Positions 34,625 through 44,950 of a stretch of 64,000 nt of DNA are shown one piece after another (within the stretch, counting starts at the first letter, position 1; the number at the start of each line of letters is the position of its first letter). Location of the stretch: the NCBI GenBank assembly GCA_034231615.1, contig CM067314.1, forward strand, positions 11,539,263-11,603,262, read 5' to 3'. The notes beneath the pieces are model-generated. The model saw only the letters and a list, made by a program, of their open reading frames with translations. It did no database searches and had not been told where the DNA came from. Origin of the DNA: Meghimatium bilineatum (taxonomy: Eukaryota > Mollusca > Gastropoda > Stylommatophora > Philomycidae). The position numbers and the translations under genes were made by a program.

Positions 34625-35155
34625 AGCATCCTAGCAATGCTGACTACGTCCCAACTCCGCTGGACTGACCACATCGTCCGTATGCCAGACAAGCGCCTTC
34701 CAAAAGAGATTATTCTATGGGTAGCTCTGCGAAGGTAAACGTTCAAGTGGAGGGCAGAAAAAGCGCTTCAAGGATCACATAAAAAGATCTCTCAAGAACT
34801 GCAGCATCGATCCTAGCTCCTGGGTGACTACAGCATTTGATCGCTCAGCCTGGCACACCCAGATCACTGCTGGCATCACGAAATTTGAAAAAGAAAGAAC
34901 ACTGCGGGCAATCAACAAGCGCAAGAAGCGAAAGGACAAATCCGTAAATTCTACCCCGAAGCTTCAGCACTCCTGCATACACTGCAATAGAACTTTCCGT
35001 GCACGAATCGGATACCTACGAACTCACAAACCAAATTAGTTAATTACCAATTTTAATAATTATTATTATATTTTTTCCCTATCGCATTTAATGTTTTTCA
35101 TGCCATGCTCATCTTCGCTTGCGAAGGAGGAACACCATCATATCACCATCATCAT
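34625..35155 (+). mobile_element. LINE family C 3' end (polymerase C terminus and 3' UTR)
   Basis: QLRWTDHIVRMPDKRLPKEI is followed by a frameshift near 34735. A frame from 34824 then reads FDRSAWHTQITAGITKFEKE and a basic stretch, and CNRTFRARIGYLRTHKPN then stop at 35039. The 3' UTR has CTTCGCTTGCGAAGGAGGAA and ends in (ATC)n. The most complete of three copies. Confidence 0.88.
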
Positions 35156-35252
35156 CAGAAACCATTACTATTTTCTGAATCAACGTATGTATCCAAGCGT
35201 TTTGTGAAGTAGACGCATGGAGATCTTGAGGTAATACACAGTCGGCCTAGAT

Positions 35253-35423
35253 CAGTGAGTCACAACGCAGAGCCCACAGGCGGGAAATGTGATTATTCAA
35301 AGGGGGGGGGGGGATTTTAGAATGTAAAAAGTATGTATATGTTACATGGGGCGGGGGGGGGGTCATACATTTTTGAAAAGAATTAGGTGGGGCATGGTTA
35401 AAAGAAAGGTTTGGCAAACACTG
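35253..35423. mobile_element. hAT-like MITE
   Basis: Ends CAGTGAGTCACAAC and GTTTGGCAAACACTG with 8-bp flanks GCCTAGAT / GCCTAGTT. Internal G runs (about 35301, 35350). Confidence 0.78.
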
Positions 35424-35561
35424 GCCTAGTTAGTCTTATTCTAGTTTAGTTTTGTAATCAGTCAAATTGATTGTACGGCTATGTTTAGAAGAGTAATGAG
35501 AAAAAAATGGTAGCATATCTTTTACAGAGCTATCAACCCATCATTTGTTGGCTGTGGTGTT

Positions 35562-35700
35562 TTTCTAGGCAATATAAATACGTGTAGTAGTTTGCGATTG
35601 CTTTATTAACGGTCCGGATGCACAATTGTCTGTGGCGGAGATTGAACTGGGTACACCTTGGCGGTCACAGACTGCTGGTGTATCAGTCAGATACATATAT
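35562..35700 (-). mobile_element. tRNA-derived SINE, type T3, copy 2
   Basis: The minus strand has GTCTGTGACCGCCAAGG, B box CAGTTCAATCTCC and body CAATTGTGCATCCGGAC, as at 19030-19180. Confidence 0.75.
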
Positions 35701-35719
35701 ATAGGTATTGAGAGAGTCA

Positions 35720-35985
35720 ACTGCGAAACGGACCTTAATCAACAATATAAGAAAAAGGCAATCTTCTTTTTTTTGACCACTTCATGAGACAGGCAGGTTT
35801 GGAGAACATAGTCACAACAGGCAAAAGTGAAGGCAACAGAGACAGAGGGCGACAAAGTGATAAAATATTAGTTTGACAACCTGGGACGGCAAGGAAACAA
35901 CAACGACCTTGATACATAATACTGTGGACAGAGAGCTGTGGAGAGCCATGGCTGCCTACGCCAGTCTGCATGGCACCTGATTTTA
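35720..35985 (+). pseudogene. LINE family E 3' end
   Basis: RTLINNIRKRQSSFF then the GRQRDK-type stretch and TTTLIHNTVDRELWRAMAAY. Joins AT repeats at 35985. Confidence 0.75.
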
Positions 35986-35999
35986 TATATATATATATA

Positions 36000-36445
36000 T
36001 AGTGCCATATTCTTTCCAGAACGTTGCATTCGTCGTGGATTATATGAATGCCTTTCTGTCCCGGGCAAGCGTTGGTCAGTGACATGTGCATAAATTCGTC
36101 GATGTCGCTGGTCGATAGTCTTCCTCTTCTTCTCTCGCCTGGCACTCTGCCCTATACAATCAGCTTTTCGGTACCTTATATATTCTTGTGGATATTGTCT
36201 TGTTTATTTAAAGTCCACGTCTGGCATCCATATGTTGCCACTTGGAAAACATGATCTCAAAATGTTTACTTTTAGTGTCGTTATTACTGCTTTGCCACAA
36301 CTTTCTCATTTGTGTTAATTTGAATGTTCCAATTACGAGTCTTCTTCTAATCTCGACTGAACAATCTCTGGAACTGTTTATATTTGCTCCCATATATTCG
36401 AACTTTAGGTATATAAACCATATATAACCCTTACCAAACATGTTT
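36000..36445 (-). pseudogene. LINE (family F) RT C-terminal fragment
   Basis: The minus strand reads KFEYMGANINSSRDCSVEIR and LTQMRKLWQSSNNDT, then VPGERRRGRLSTSDIDEF after a frameshift, and GTERHSYN near the end. Opposite in orientation to its neighbours. Confidence 0.8.
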
Positions 36446-36685
36446 CCTACGCGCAGACACCAACAGAATACACCACCAATCTCTTGAATGGATACCTACA
36501 GGCAAAAGAGCCAGGGGTATACCAAAAGAAACACTCAGAAGAACAATACTTAGAGAAAGTAAAACAACCAATATTCATGCTATTCAATAACTGCACAGAA
36601 TAGCTTTGAACAGACAGAATTGGAGAGATCTGCCCTATGCGCTAACCTCAGTGCAAAAGGAAAATGAATGAATGAATGAAACATG
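36445..36685 (+). pseudogene. LINE family H 3' end
   Basis: SLEWIPTGKRARGIPKETLR, RTILRESKTT and later NRQNWRDLPYAL. Ends in (ATGA)n at about 36666-36678. Confidence 0.8.
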
Positions 36686-36843
36686 TTTATGTATGATAGG
36701 ATAAATACTGAGTGTTAGGGACCAACCCAATGTACTAAAGATGTGAGGGCTGGTGCAACACTGAGTAATGAGGGGGGAAAATAGATGAGTAAGGAGAGTT
36801 TCAACAAAATGCAAAGCACACTAACGACATCAATAGGAACAAA

Positions 36844-36873
36844 CGACGTTTCGACTAAAAAAGACTTCATCAA
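36844..36873 (-). ncRNA. Hammerhead-like Penelope motif
   Basis: The minus strand reads CTTGATGAAG ... AGTCGAAACGTCG. Boxes are present; the predicted stem II is poor. Confidence 0.35.
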
Positions 36874-37225
36874 GAGACACACACACACACACACAGAAAT
36901 TATTATTACAAAAAGAAAATCATAATATAAGAAAGGAACAAATAAAATGTCTAGGGAGATAATATAAAAGAAAAAAAAGAAGATGGAGACAAATGTGGCA
37001 AGAACAGAAGAGAGGGTACAAGAAAAAATCAACAGATCAAGTATTATGTAAACTAAATTATTTATACTGTGCTTGTTCTGTTGCTTTTCCTTTTACCTGT
37101 ACTTGCCATATTTGTATTCTACCTCTAGTTTTTTCTTTAATATTATCTCTCTTAAATTATTCTTTTCTTCCTCTCGTACATTATGATTCTTGGCTTGTAA
37201 TATTCACTGCTTGCTGTTTTTTTTT

Positions 37226-37256
37226 CCTGATGAAGACGATTTAGTAGAAACGTCAT
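37226..37256 (+). ncRNA. Hammerhead-like Penelope motif
   Basis: CCTGATGAAGACG ... TAGAAACGTC has an exact CTGATGA box and a GAAAC box. Confidence 0.45.
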
Positions 37257-37399
37257 TTCTTTCTGTTGATGTCTCGTGTTTTGTATTTTGCTGTAACACT
37301 CTTTAAATATCTTTGTTCTCTCCTCCCCCCCCCCCCCACGTACGAGTTAATTCATTAATTATGCTACTTTAGAAATATAATTCAATTAAAAAAACTTAC

Positions 37400-37475
37400 C
37401 TTCTGCTGCAGTTAACCAGTGAAGTAATACCAATGATAACACGAGAATTGATGCCTTTGCAAACTTTGCAGCCAT
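37400..37475 (-). CDS. First coding exon (signal peptide) of a secreted EB/EGF-repeat protein
   Basis: The ATG is at 37475-37473. It opens 25 codons plus one base that read as a classical secretion signal: two lysines near the start, a hydrophobic core ILVLSLVLLHWL, then small residues TAAE. A consensus donor (GTAAGT) begins at 37399, so the exon ends in phase 1. A plausible acceptor (TTTCAG) ends at 37501, giving about 25 nt of 5' UTR in this exon and implying a further upstream non-coding exon. The large exon at 10655 also starts in phase 1. Joining them gives a Gly codon and runs straight into the first cysteine-rich domain. The assignment to that gene is inferred from strand, phase and protein logic; no transcript was available. 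Extra exons inside the 26.7 kb intron cannot be excluded, but I saw none. Confidence 0.72.
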
Positions 37476-37654
37476 ATCTTTGCTTTTCTCGTTGCTTGAA
37501 CTGAAACACCAGCAGTCAATCAATCAGTGCGAATTTGAATTACTAACTAGAGTAGGATGTTTAGATCCAGGTACAATCGATTCTGAATTCACCATTTTGA
37601 AGAAATAAAACTGACTTTGTTAGCTAGGAAAATGTTAGCATCCTTGCAACTGGT

Positions 37655-37880
37655 ACATTCAGTTTACTGTAAGGCGACAATCTCTTCTGGCACATTCACT
37701 TTACTGTAAGGGACCAATCTCTTCTGGTACATTCAGTTTACTGTAAGGGACCAATCTCTTTTGGCACATTCAGTTTACTGTAAGGGACCAATCTCTTCTG
37801 ATACATTCAGTTTACTGTAAGGGGCCAATTTCTTTTGGCACATTCAGTTTACTGTAAGGGACCAATCTCTTCTGTAGACG
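37655..37880. repeat. 37-bp array
   Basis: Six units of CACATTCAGTTTACTGTAAG plus GGACCAATCTCTTCTGG, close to the signal-peptide exon on its upstream side. Confidence 0.93.
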
Positions 37881-38164
37881 CCATGAGTAAAAGTATGTCT
37901 GTTCCATCCGTATATACAGATATACCTAAAGAATGTGAACTACATCGCTGATATTGTTTGGTCATCTGACAGTGTTCATTAGCAAGGCAGGATTGATAAT
38001 CAGACTAGGAACATGGCGTGTTGTCTTGTTCAATTTGTGTGGATAAGCTGATGACTCCATCTGTAAAGGAAATATGTACACATGATGTCACGCAGATACA
38101 TTATGCAATACGGAGTCATTATATAAAATAGAGTCATTGTGCAGTAAGTGATAACACGTACTAT

Positions 38165-38745
38165 GAATGTAAGACTATGTTAAAAGCAGAATATAAGAAA
38201 AACTGGAAGCAGATGCACCCAACTGCAAAACCAAATGACCCCTACCATCAAATGTCAAGCGAGGAACAAATCATCATCTGCAGACTACGAACTAGGGACC
38301 AAAACGAAATAAAAGGAATGACGAAAACGGATGTGCTGGACATCGAACGTCCAGACCACCGAGTGGCGAGCCGAGGTGCAAATAACACATTTCTACTGTG
38401 GAACATGCAGAACAAAGTACTTCACGCTCCCCGGCGGAAATCACACGAAATATTCGTCGTGGTTATATGAGAGCGAATGCTGAAGAAGAAGAAGACTACG
38501 AACTGGTCACAACAGACTGAGAAGTCACATGTTCCGAAAGCTAAAGATTGGCGAGACAGACCTGTGCAACTGTGGACTGAGCCCAGAGACTGCTGAACAC
38601 ATTCAACATGCCTGTCAACTCTACGCAGAAGAGAGGGAGAAAATATGGCTTACTGAGACGGAACTGCTTCCAGACATGAGGGGTTCCATTGATGACCTGA
38701 AGCGAATCACACAATTCATTGAAGCTATTGGCTCTGTAACCTGAT
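38165..38745 (+). pseudogene. RNase H LINE (family G-like) C-terminal fragment
   Basis: EYKKNWKQMHPTAKPNDPYH ... EEQIIICRLRT is split by a SINE insertion (38294-38492). It resumes with NRLRSH-type text, then GETDLCNCGLSPETAEHIQH (cysteine motif) and a conserved end TQFIEAIGSVT and stop at 38744. Confidence 0.85.
38294..38492 (+). mobile_element. GAA-tailed SINE (diverged family A relative) inserted in the LINE
   Basis: Flanked by perfect 12-bp duplications AGACTACGAACT (38282-38293 and 38493-38504). It keeps AACGGATGTG and the tail GAGCGAATGCTGAAGAAG of family A, but its centre differs. Confidence 0.88.
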
Positions 38746-40010
38746 ATCTGACTGAAGCTATTGGCGCTGTAACCTGATATCTAACTGAAGCTATTGGTGC
38801 TATAACCTGATATCTGACTGAAGCTATTGGTGCTGTAACCTGTTATCTGACTGAAGCTATTGGTGCTGTGACCTGATATCTGACAGAAGCTATTGGTGCT
38901 GTGACCTGATATCTGACTGAAGCTATTGGTGCTGTGACCTGATATCTGACTGAAGCTATTGGTGCTGTAACCTGATATCTGACTGAAGCTATTGGTGCTG
39001 TAACCTGATATCTGACTGAAGCTATTGGTGCTGTAACCTGATATCCGACTGAAGCTATTGGTGATGTAACCTGATATCTGACTGAAGCTATTGGTGCTGT
39101 AACCTGATATCTGACTGAAGCTATTGGTGCTGTAACCTGATATCTGACTGAAGCTATTGGTGCTGTAACCTGATATCTGACTGAAGCTATTGGTGCTGTA
39201 ACCTGATATCTGACTGAAGCTATTGGTGCTGTAACCTGATATCTGACTGAAGCTATTGGTGCTGTAACCTGATATCTGACTGAAGCTATTGGTGCTGTAA
39301 TCTGATATCTGACTGAAGCTATTGGTGCTGTAATCTGATATCTGAATGAAGCTATTGGTGCTGTAACCTGATATCTGACTGAAGCTATTGGTGCTGTAAC
39401 CTGATATCTGACTGAAGCTATTGGTGCTGTAACCTGATATCTGACTGAAGCTATTGGTCCTGTAACCTGATATCTGACTGAAGCTATTGGTGATGTAACC
39501 TGATATCTGACTGAAGCTATTGGTGCTGTAACCTTTATATCTGACTGAAGCTATTGGTGCTGTAACCTGATATCTGACTGAAGCTATTGATGCTGTAACC
39601 TGATATCTGACTGAAGCTATTGGTGCTGTAACCTGATATCTGACTGAAGCTATTGGTGCTGTAACCTGATATCTGACTGAAGCTATTGGTGCTGTAACCT
39701 TTATATCTGACTGAAGCTATTGGTGCTGTAACCTGATATCTGACTGAAGCTATTGGTGCTGTAACCTGATATCTGACTGAAGCTATTGGTGCTGTAACCT
39801 GATATCTGACTGAAGCTATTGGTGCTGTAACCTGATATCTGACTGAAGCTATTGGTGCGGTAACCTGATATCTGACTGAAGCTATTGGTGCTGTAACCTG
39901 ATATCTGAAGCTATTGGTGCTGTAACCTGATATCTGACTGAAGCTATTGGTGCTGTAACCTGATATCTGACTGAAGCTATTGGTACTGTAACCTGATATC
40001 TGACTGAAGA
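38719..40010 (+). repeat. 33-bp minisatellite grown from the LINE stop region
   Basis: About 39 units of GAAGCTATTGGTGCTGTAAC plus CTGATATCTGACT. The first unit is the last codons and stop of the LINE above (IEAIGSVT*). The array ends in GAACGATGAAGAAGAAGAGG, the LINE's GAA tail. So the array sits between the stop codon and the tail. Confidence 0.95.
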
Positions 40011-40034
40011 ACGATGAAGAAGAAGAGGAAGTAT

Positions 40035-40680
40035 GGAGTAACTTTATTACGAAGTCATTATTCAATATGGAGTCATTATACAATATGGAGTCATTATACA
40101 ATATGGAGTCATTATACAATATGGAGTCATTATACAATATGGAGTCATTATACAATATGGAGTCATTATACAACATGGAGTCATTCTTAATTCTGCAATA
40201 TATATTCATTATACAATATGGAGTCATTATACAATATGGAGTCATCGTGCACTATTGACTCATTTTGAAATATGAATACTATACAATATGGAGTCATTAT
40301 GTAGTTTGAAGCCATTATGCATTACGGATTCATTGTACAATATGGAGTCATTATACAATATGGAGTCATTATACAATATGGAGTCATTATACAATATGGA
40401 GTCATTATACAACATGGAGTCATTCTTAATTCTGCAATATGGATTCATTATACAATATGGAGTCATTATACAATATGGAGTCATCGTGCACTATTGACTC
40501 ATTTTGAAATATGAATACTATACAATATGGAGTCATTATGTAGTTTGAAGCCATTATGCATTACGGATTCATTGTACAATATGGAGTTATTGTGCAATGC
40601 GGAGTCATGCAATATAGAGTTATTGTGTACCAATGAGTCATTATGCAAAATGACGTCATTATAAAATATGGAGTGTTTAT
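40035..40680. repeat. 18-bp minisatellite with a 239-bp higher-order repeat
   Basis: Units of GAGTCATTATACAATATG. A compound block containing TTGACTCATTTTGAAATATG occurs twice, offset 239 bp (about 40254 and 40493). Confidence 0.93.
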
Positions 40681-40696
40681 GTAATACATATTAATT

Positions 40697-41296
40697 ATTC
40701 CGTCGAATACGAATGTGTCGGGTTATTGATGGAAATAAAACGACGACACAACGCATTTTCATTCTCTGGATTATATCCTGCTGGAAATCTAGCAGGACCA
40801 TTGTCCTGCTATAAGAGAGATCCAGCGGGAGTTTGAGAATGTGTCCTGCTGCAAGAGAGATCCAATGGGAGTTTGAGAATGTGTCCTGCTGCAAGAGAGA
40901 TCCAGCGGGAGTTTGAGAATGTTGTCCTGCTGCAAGAGAGATCCAATGGGAGTTTGAGAATGTTGTCCTGCTGCAAGAGAGCTCCAATGGGAGTTTGAGA
41001 ATGTGTCCTGCTGCAAGAGAGCTCCAATGGGAGTTTGAGAATGTGTCCTGCTGCAAGAGAGATCCAATGGGAGTTTGAGAATGTGTCTGCTGCAAGAGAG
41101 ATCCAATGGGAGTTTGAGAATGTGTCCTGCTGCAAGAGAGATCCAATGGGAGTTTGAGAATGTGTCTGCTGCAAGAGAGATCCAATGGGAGTTTGAGAAT
41201 GTGTCTGCTGCAAGAGAGATCCAATGGGAGTTTGAGAATGTGTCCTGCTGCAAGAGAGCTCCAATGGAAGTTTGAGAATGAACGCTGAAGAAGAAG
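40697..41296 (+). mobile_element. Family A copy with a 40-bp array before its tail
   Basis: The 5' part is normal for family A. The segment GTCCTGCTGCAAGAGAGATC plus CAATGGGAGTTTGAGAATGT, which is once-only in other copies, is repeated about 12 times (40800-41280). The normal end AACGCTGAAGAAGAAG follows. Confidence 0.93.
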
Positions 41297-41344
41297 ATAG
41301 TAATTATAAAATATGGAGTCATCATTCAATATTGAGTAAGTAAT

Positions 41345-41482
41345 GGATTCCGTATTCTATATACCATGGATATTGAAGACCTTCTGAACATGAAACTGGA
41401 AGAGGCCGTGCAGCTTGCACAGAACTCAGAAGCTTACAGAGAAGCAGTGACGATAGCGTTCTGTAAGGGACACGTCACATAG
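41345..41482 (+). pseudogene. Short LINE C-terminal remnant
   Basis: MDIEDLLNMKLEEAVQLAQN, SEAYREAVTIAF then CKGHVT and a stop. The style is that of a LINE polymerase C terminus; the family was not otherwise seen in this window. Confidence 0.45.
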
Positions 41483-41649
41483 ATAGGTATACCGTGACCC
41501 CGCTTAGACATGTCAGTAAATATTTGCTAAAATGTTTGTGAAGCGGATAAGACCTAATGTGGAACCACTGCTTAGCCCTTATCCATATATAATATGGAGT
41601 CATTTTGTCACATGGAGTCATAATGTAATATGGTTTTATTACATAATGT

Positions 41650-42075
41650 AATATGGTTTTATTATACTCTTTCGAGTATAAATGCTACAGAAGAATTCTA
41701 CGAATTTCCTATAGGGAACATAAGACCAATGTGTACGTAAGAAATAAAGTAGAGATGTGTGCAGGTGTCCAGGAGCCATTGCTTTCAATAGTGAAACGAC
41801 GAAAACTAGCATGGTTCGGACATGTATGCAGGCACGATTCCTTGTCAAAAACAATACTGCAGGGAACTGTCGAGGGTGGAAGAAGCAGAGGAGGGCAAAT
41901 AAAGACATGGACAGACAACATCAAGGAATGGATAGGGCTAGATATTTCCACACTCATCCGCATCGCTGACGATAGAATTCGCTGGAGGACTCTGTGTGCT
42001 GAAGCATCCAATGTGGTACCCCTACGACCCTGAAGGGTTATGGGTTTATTGATTGATTGATTGATGGTTTTATTA
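41650..42075 (+). pseudogene. LINE family D C-terminal fragment
   Basis: KCYRRILRISYREHKTNVYV, RRKLAWFGHVCRHDSLSKTI and RSRGGQIKTWTDNIKEWIGL in one open frame (41653-42033), ending at SNVVPLRP. A (TGAT)n tail follows at about 42045-42065. Confidence 0.87.
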
Positions 42076-42229
42076 TGTGATGGCAAAGTCATTATGTGGT
42101 ATATCATTCATATATAGTAATTATAATAGATAATTGCATGATATGATGCAGGGGACGTCGCGTTAAAATTTTTTGCTGAACTTATAGTAATCCACTTTCA
42201 CACTTAATTAACTAAACTTATACAAATTC

Positions 42230-42393
42230 CCGCCGAAGACGGATGTATCGGGCCATTGGCGCAAATAAAACGGCGACACAGCGCATTTCCATTCTCTGGA
42301 CTACATTCTACTGGAAATCTAGTAGGACCGTGGTCCTGCTGTAAGGGAGATCCAGCGGGAGTTTGAGAATGAACGCTGAAGAAGAAGAAGAAG
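42230..42393 (+). mobile_element. SINE-like family A copy with duplication
   Basis: Near consensus, 164 bp. Perfect 10-bp flanks ATACAAATTC (42220-42229 and 42394-42403). Confidence 0.9.
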
Positions 42394-42409
42394 ATACAAA
42401 TTCAAAAGT

Positions 42410-42655
42410 AGGAGTTGATTGACCTTATTGTACCCCGGGTGCCGCACATATACTCCGTCCCTCTCAAGTAATCGACAGACAGCATACCCAGAACATCGCC
42501 CAAATCACATGTCTCCGTAGCTTCAATCGATTGTCCCTGTAGGAATCTTTTCAAAAAAAATATATTTATAAAATAAGACCTTCCTAATCGTATTAGAACC
42601 AACGATATTTTGAGTGCACAAGACAAAACGGCTTAATAATTACGACAGTGAAATC
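42410..42655 (-). mobile_element. Worn tRNA-type SINE, T2
   Basis: Shares TACTCCGTC, CCGTAGCTTCAA and the remnant head region (GCACAAGACAAAACGGCTTA) with 545-778. Confidence 0.5.
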
Positions 42656-42699
42656 GATGACGTTGTTGAGCTTAGTCACATGTCTACAGGAAGAGTATT

Positions 42700-43350
42700 A
42701 TATCACCCGCCAGTCGTTCTACACTTAAAATATTCTATCACCCGCCAGTCGTTCTACACTTAAAATATTCTATCACACGCCAGTCGTTATATACTTAAAA
42801 TATTCTATCACACGCAAGTTGTCCTACATTAAAAATATTATATCACACGCAAGTTGTCCTACATTAAAAATATTATATCACACGCCAGTTTTCCTACACT
42901 TAAAATGTTCTATCACCCGCCAGTCGTTCTACGTTAAAAATATTCTATCACACGCCAGCTGTCCTACGTTAAAAATATTCTATCACACGCCAGCCGTCCT
43001 ACGTTAAAAATATTCTATCACACGCCAGCTGTCCTACGTTAAAAATATTCTATCACACGCCAGCCGTCCTACGTTAAAAATAATCTATCATACGCCAGCC
43101 GTCCTACGTTAAAAATATTCTATCACACGCCAGTGTCCTACACATAAAATATTCTATCACACGCCAGTGTCCTACGTTAAAAATATTCTATCACACGCCA
43201 GTGTCCTACGTTAAAAATATTCTATCACACGCAAGTTGTCCTACACTTAAAATATTCTATCACACGCAAGTTGTCCTACATGTTAAGTATTATTTCAAAC
43301 GCTAATAGTCCCATATTAAAAATATTCTATCACACGCCAGTGCTTATACA
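42700..43350. repeat. About 36-39 bp minisatellite
   Basis: About 17 units of TATCACACGCCAGTCGTCCT plus ACGTTAAAAATATTC. Confidence 0.94.
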
Positions 43351-43765
43351 TTGAGATATTATCCAGTGATTTTCATTGGCTATTGTAAAAGTATTATATC
43401 ACAATATACTTACAAAATATGTTTGTAACCAAATTGTCAAAATTCCTGAACTGTATGGTTAGTTAATTAGCTAAGTATAAAACGTTTGAAAACACCGTAC
43501 GTTCAACCATTATAGTTCAAGGAACTTTCACCCTGTGAACTTTCTGCTCAAACCAACACACGTTCGGTTATGACTATTTGTAACTGACAGCATCTGCAGA
43601 CTGCAAGCACATCATATGGTGCGCATTAAAAGCTGAAGATGTGTTGCAGATGTGAAGTATCGACGGGACGTAAGTGAACGCAGACGCTGAATGAGATGAA
43701 CAGATATTGAAGCAGAACCAGAAAAATGGTACATGTGTGATGGTTGTTCATTAGTGGTTGCAGTG
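43351..43765. other. Interval without recognised features
   Basis: No repeat family, frame or RNA gene that I can support. Confidence 0.4.
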
Positions 43766-43769
43766 GAAG

Positions 43770-44345
43770 ATGGAAATAATCGGAAGATAGATAAGTAAAG
43801 AAATAATCGGAAGGTAGAGAAGTAAGGAAATTATAGAAAGATAGAGATATAAGGAAATTATCGGAAGATAGAGAAGTAAGGAAATAATAGGAAGATAGAG
43901 AAGTAAGGAAATAATAGGAAGATAGAGAAGTAAGGAAATTATCGGAAGATAGAGATATAAGGAAATTATCGGAAGATAGAGATATAAGGAAATTATCGGA
44001 AGATAGAGAAGTAAGGAAATTATCGGAAGATAGAGAAGTAAGGAAATTATAGGAAGATAGAGAAAAAGGAAATTATCGGAAGATAGAGAAGTAAGGAAAT
44101 TATCGGAAGATAGAGATATAAGGAAATTATCGGAAGATAGAGAAGTAAAGAAATTATAGAAAGATAGAGAAGTAAAGAAATTATAGGAAGATAGAGAAGT
44201 AAGGAAATTATAGGAAGATAGAGATATAAGGAAATTATCGGAAGATAGAGAAGTAAAGAAATTATAGAAAGAGATATAAGGAAATTATAGGAAGATAGAT
44301 AAGAAAATTATAGGAAGATAGATATGTAAGGAAATTATCAAAGAG
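43770..44345. repeat. 27-bp purine-rich minisatellite
   Basis: About 21 units of AAGGAAATTATCGGAAGATA plus GAGAAGT; almost pure A/G/T strand bias. Confidence 0.95.
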
Positions 44346-44398
44346 ATAACGCATCAAACCAATGAAGAAAGAAAATGAATAGAGAAAAGAAATAATTT

Positions 44399-44950
44399 AC
44401 CGAGGAAGGATGTGTCGGGTCGCTGACGCAAATAAAATGGCGACACAACGCATTTTCATTTCTCGACTACATCCTGCTGGAAATCTAGTAGGTCCACATT
44501 CTCGTCCTACAAGAGAGATCCAGCGGGAGTTTGAGAATGTGTCCTGCTACAAGAGAGATCCAGCGGGAGTTTGAGAATGTGTCCTGCTACAAGAGAGATC
44601 CAGCGGGAGTTTGAGAATGTGTCCTGCTACAAGAGAGATCCAGCGGGAGTTTGAGAATGTGTCCTGCTACAAGAGAGATCCAGCGGGAGTTTGAGAATGT
44701 GTCCTGCTACAAGAGAGATCCAGCTGGAGTTTGAGAATGTGTCCTGCTACAAGAGAGATCCAGCGGGAGTTTGAGAATGTGTCCTGCTACAAGAGAGATC
44801 CAGCGGGAGTTTGAGAATTTGTCCTGCTACAAGAGAGATCCAGCGGGAGTTTGAGAATGTGTCCTGCTACAAGAGAGATCCAGCGGGAGTTTGAGAATGT
44901 GTCCTGCTACAAGAGAGATCCAGCGGGAGTTTGAGAATGAACGCTGAAGA
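44399..44950 (+). mobile_element. Family A copy with a 40-bp array before its tail
   Basis: Same architecture as 40697-41296, but with unit GTCCTGCTACAAGAGAGATC plus CAGCGGGAGTTTGAGAATGT, about 11 nearly identical copies (44510-44940). The sequence of the unit matches this copy's own body, not that of the other array. Confidence 0.93.

Larger units (their letters stand above)
36810..37290. mobile_element. Two Penelope-like tails in inverted orientation
   Basis: A minus-strand tail at the left and a plus-strand tail at the right share TGATGAAG ... GAAACGTC ... TTGATGTC followed by T-rich sequence ending in ATTTTG(T/C)TG. No protein frame remains. Confidence 0.65.

Noticed and set aside
39535-40245. 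236-codon minus frame with SFSQISGYSTN repeats
   Set aside because: It is the reverse of the LINE-derived 33-bp array followed by the 18-bp array.
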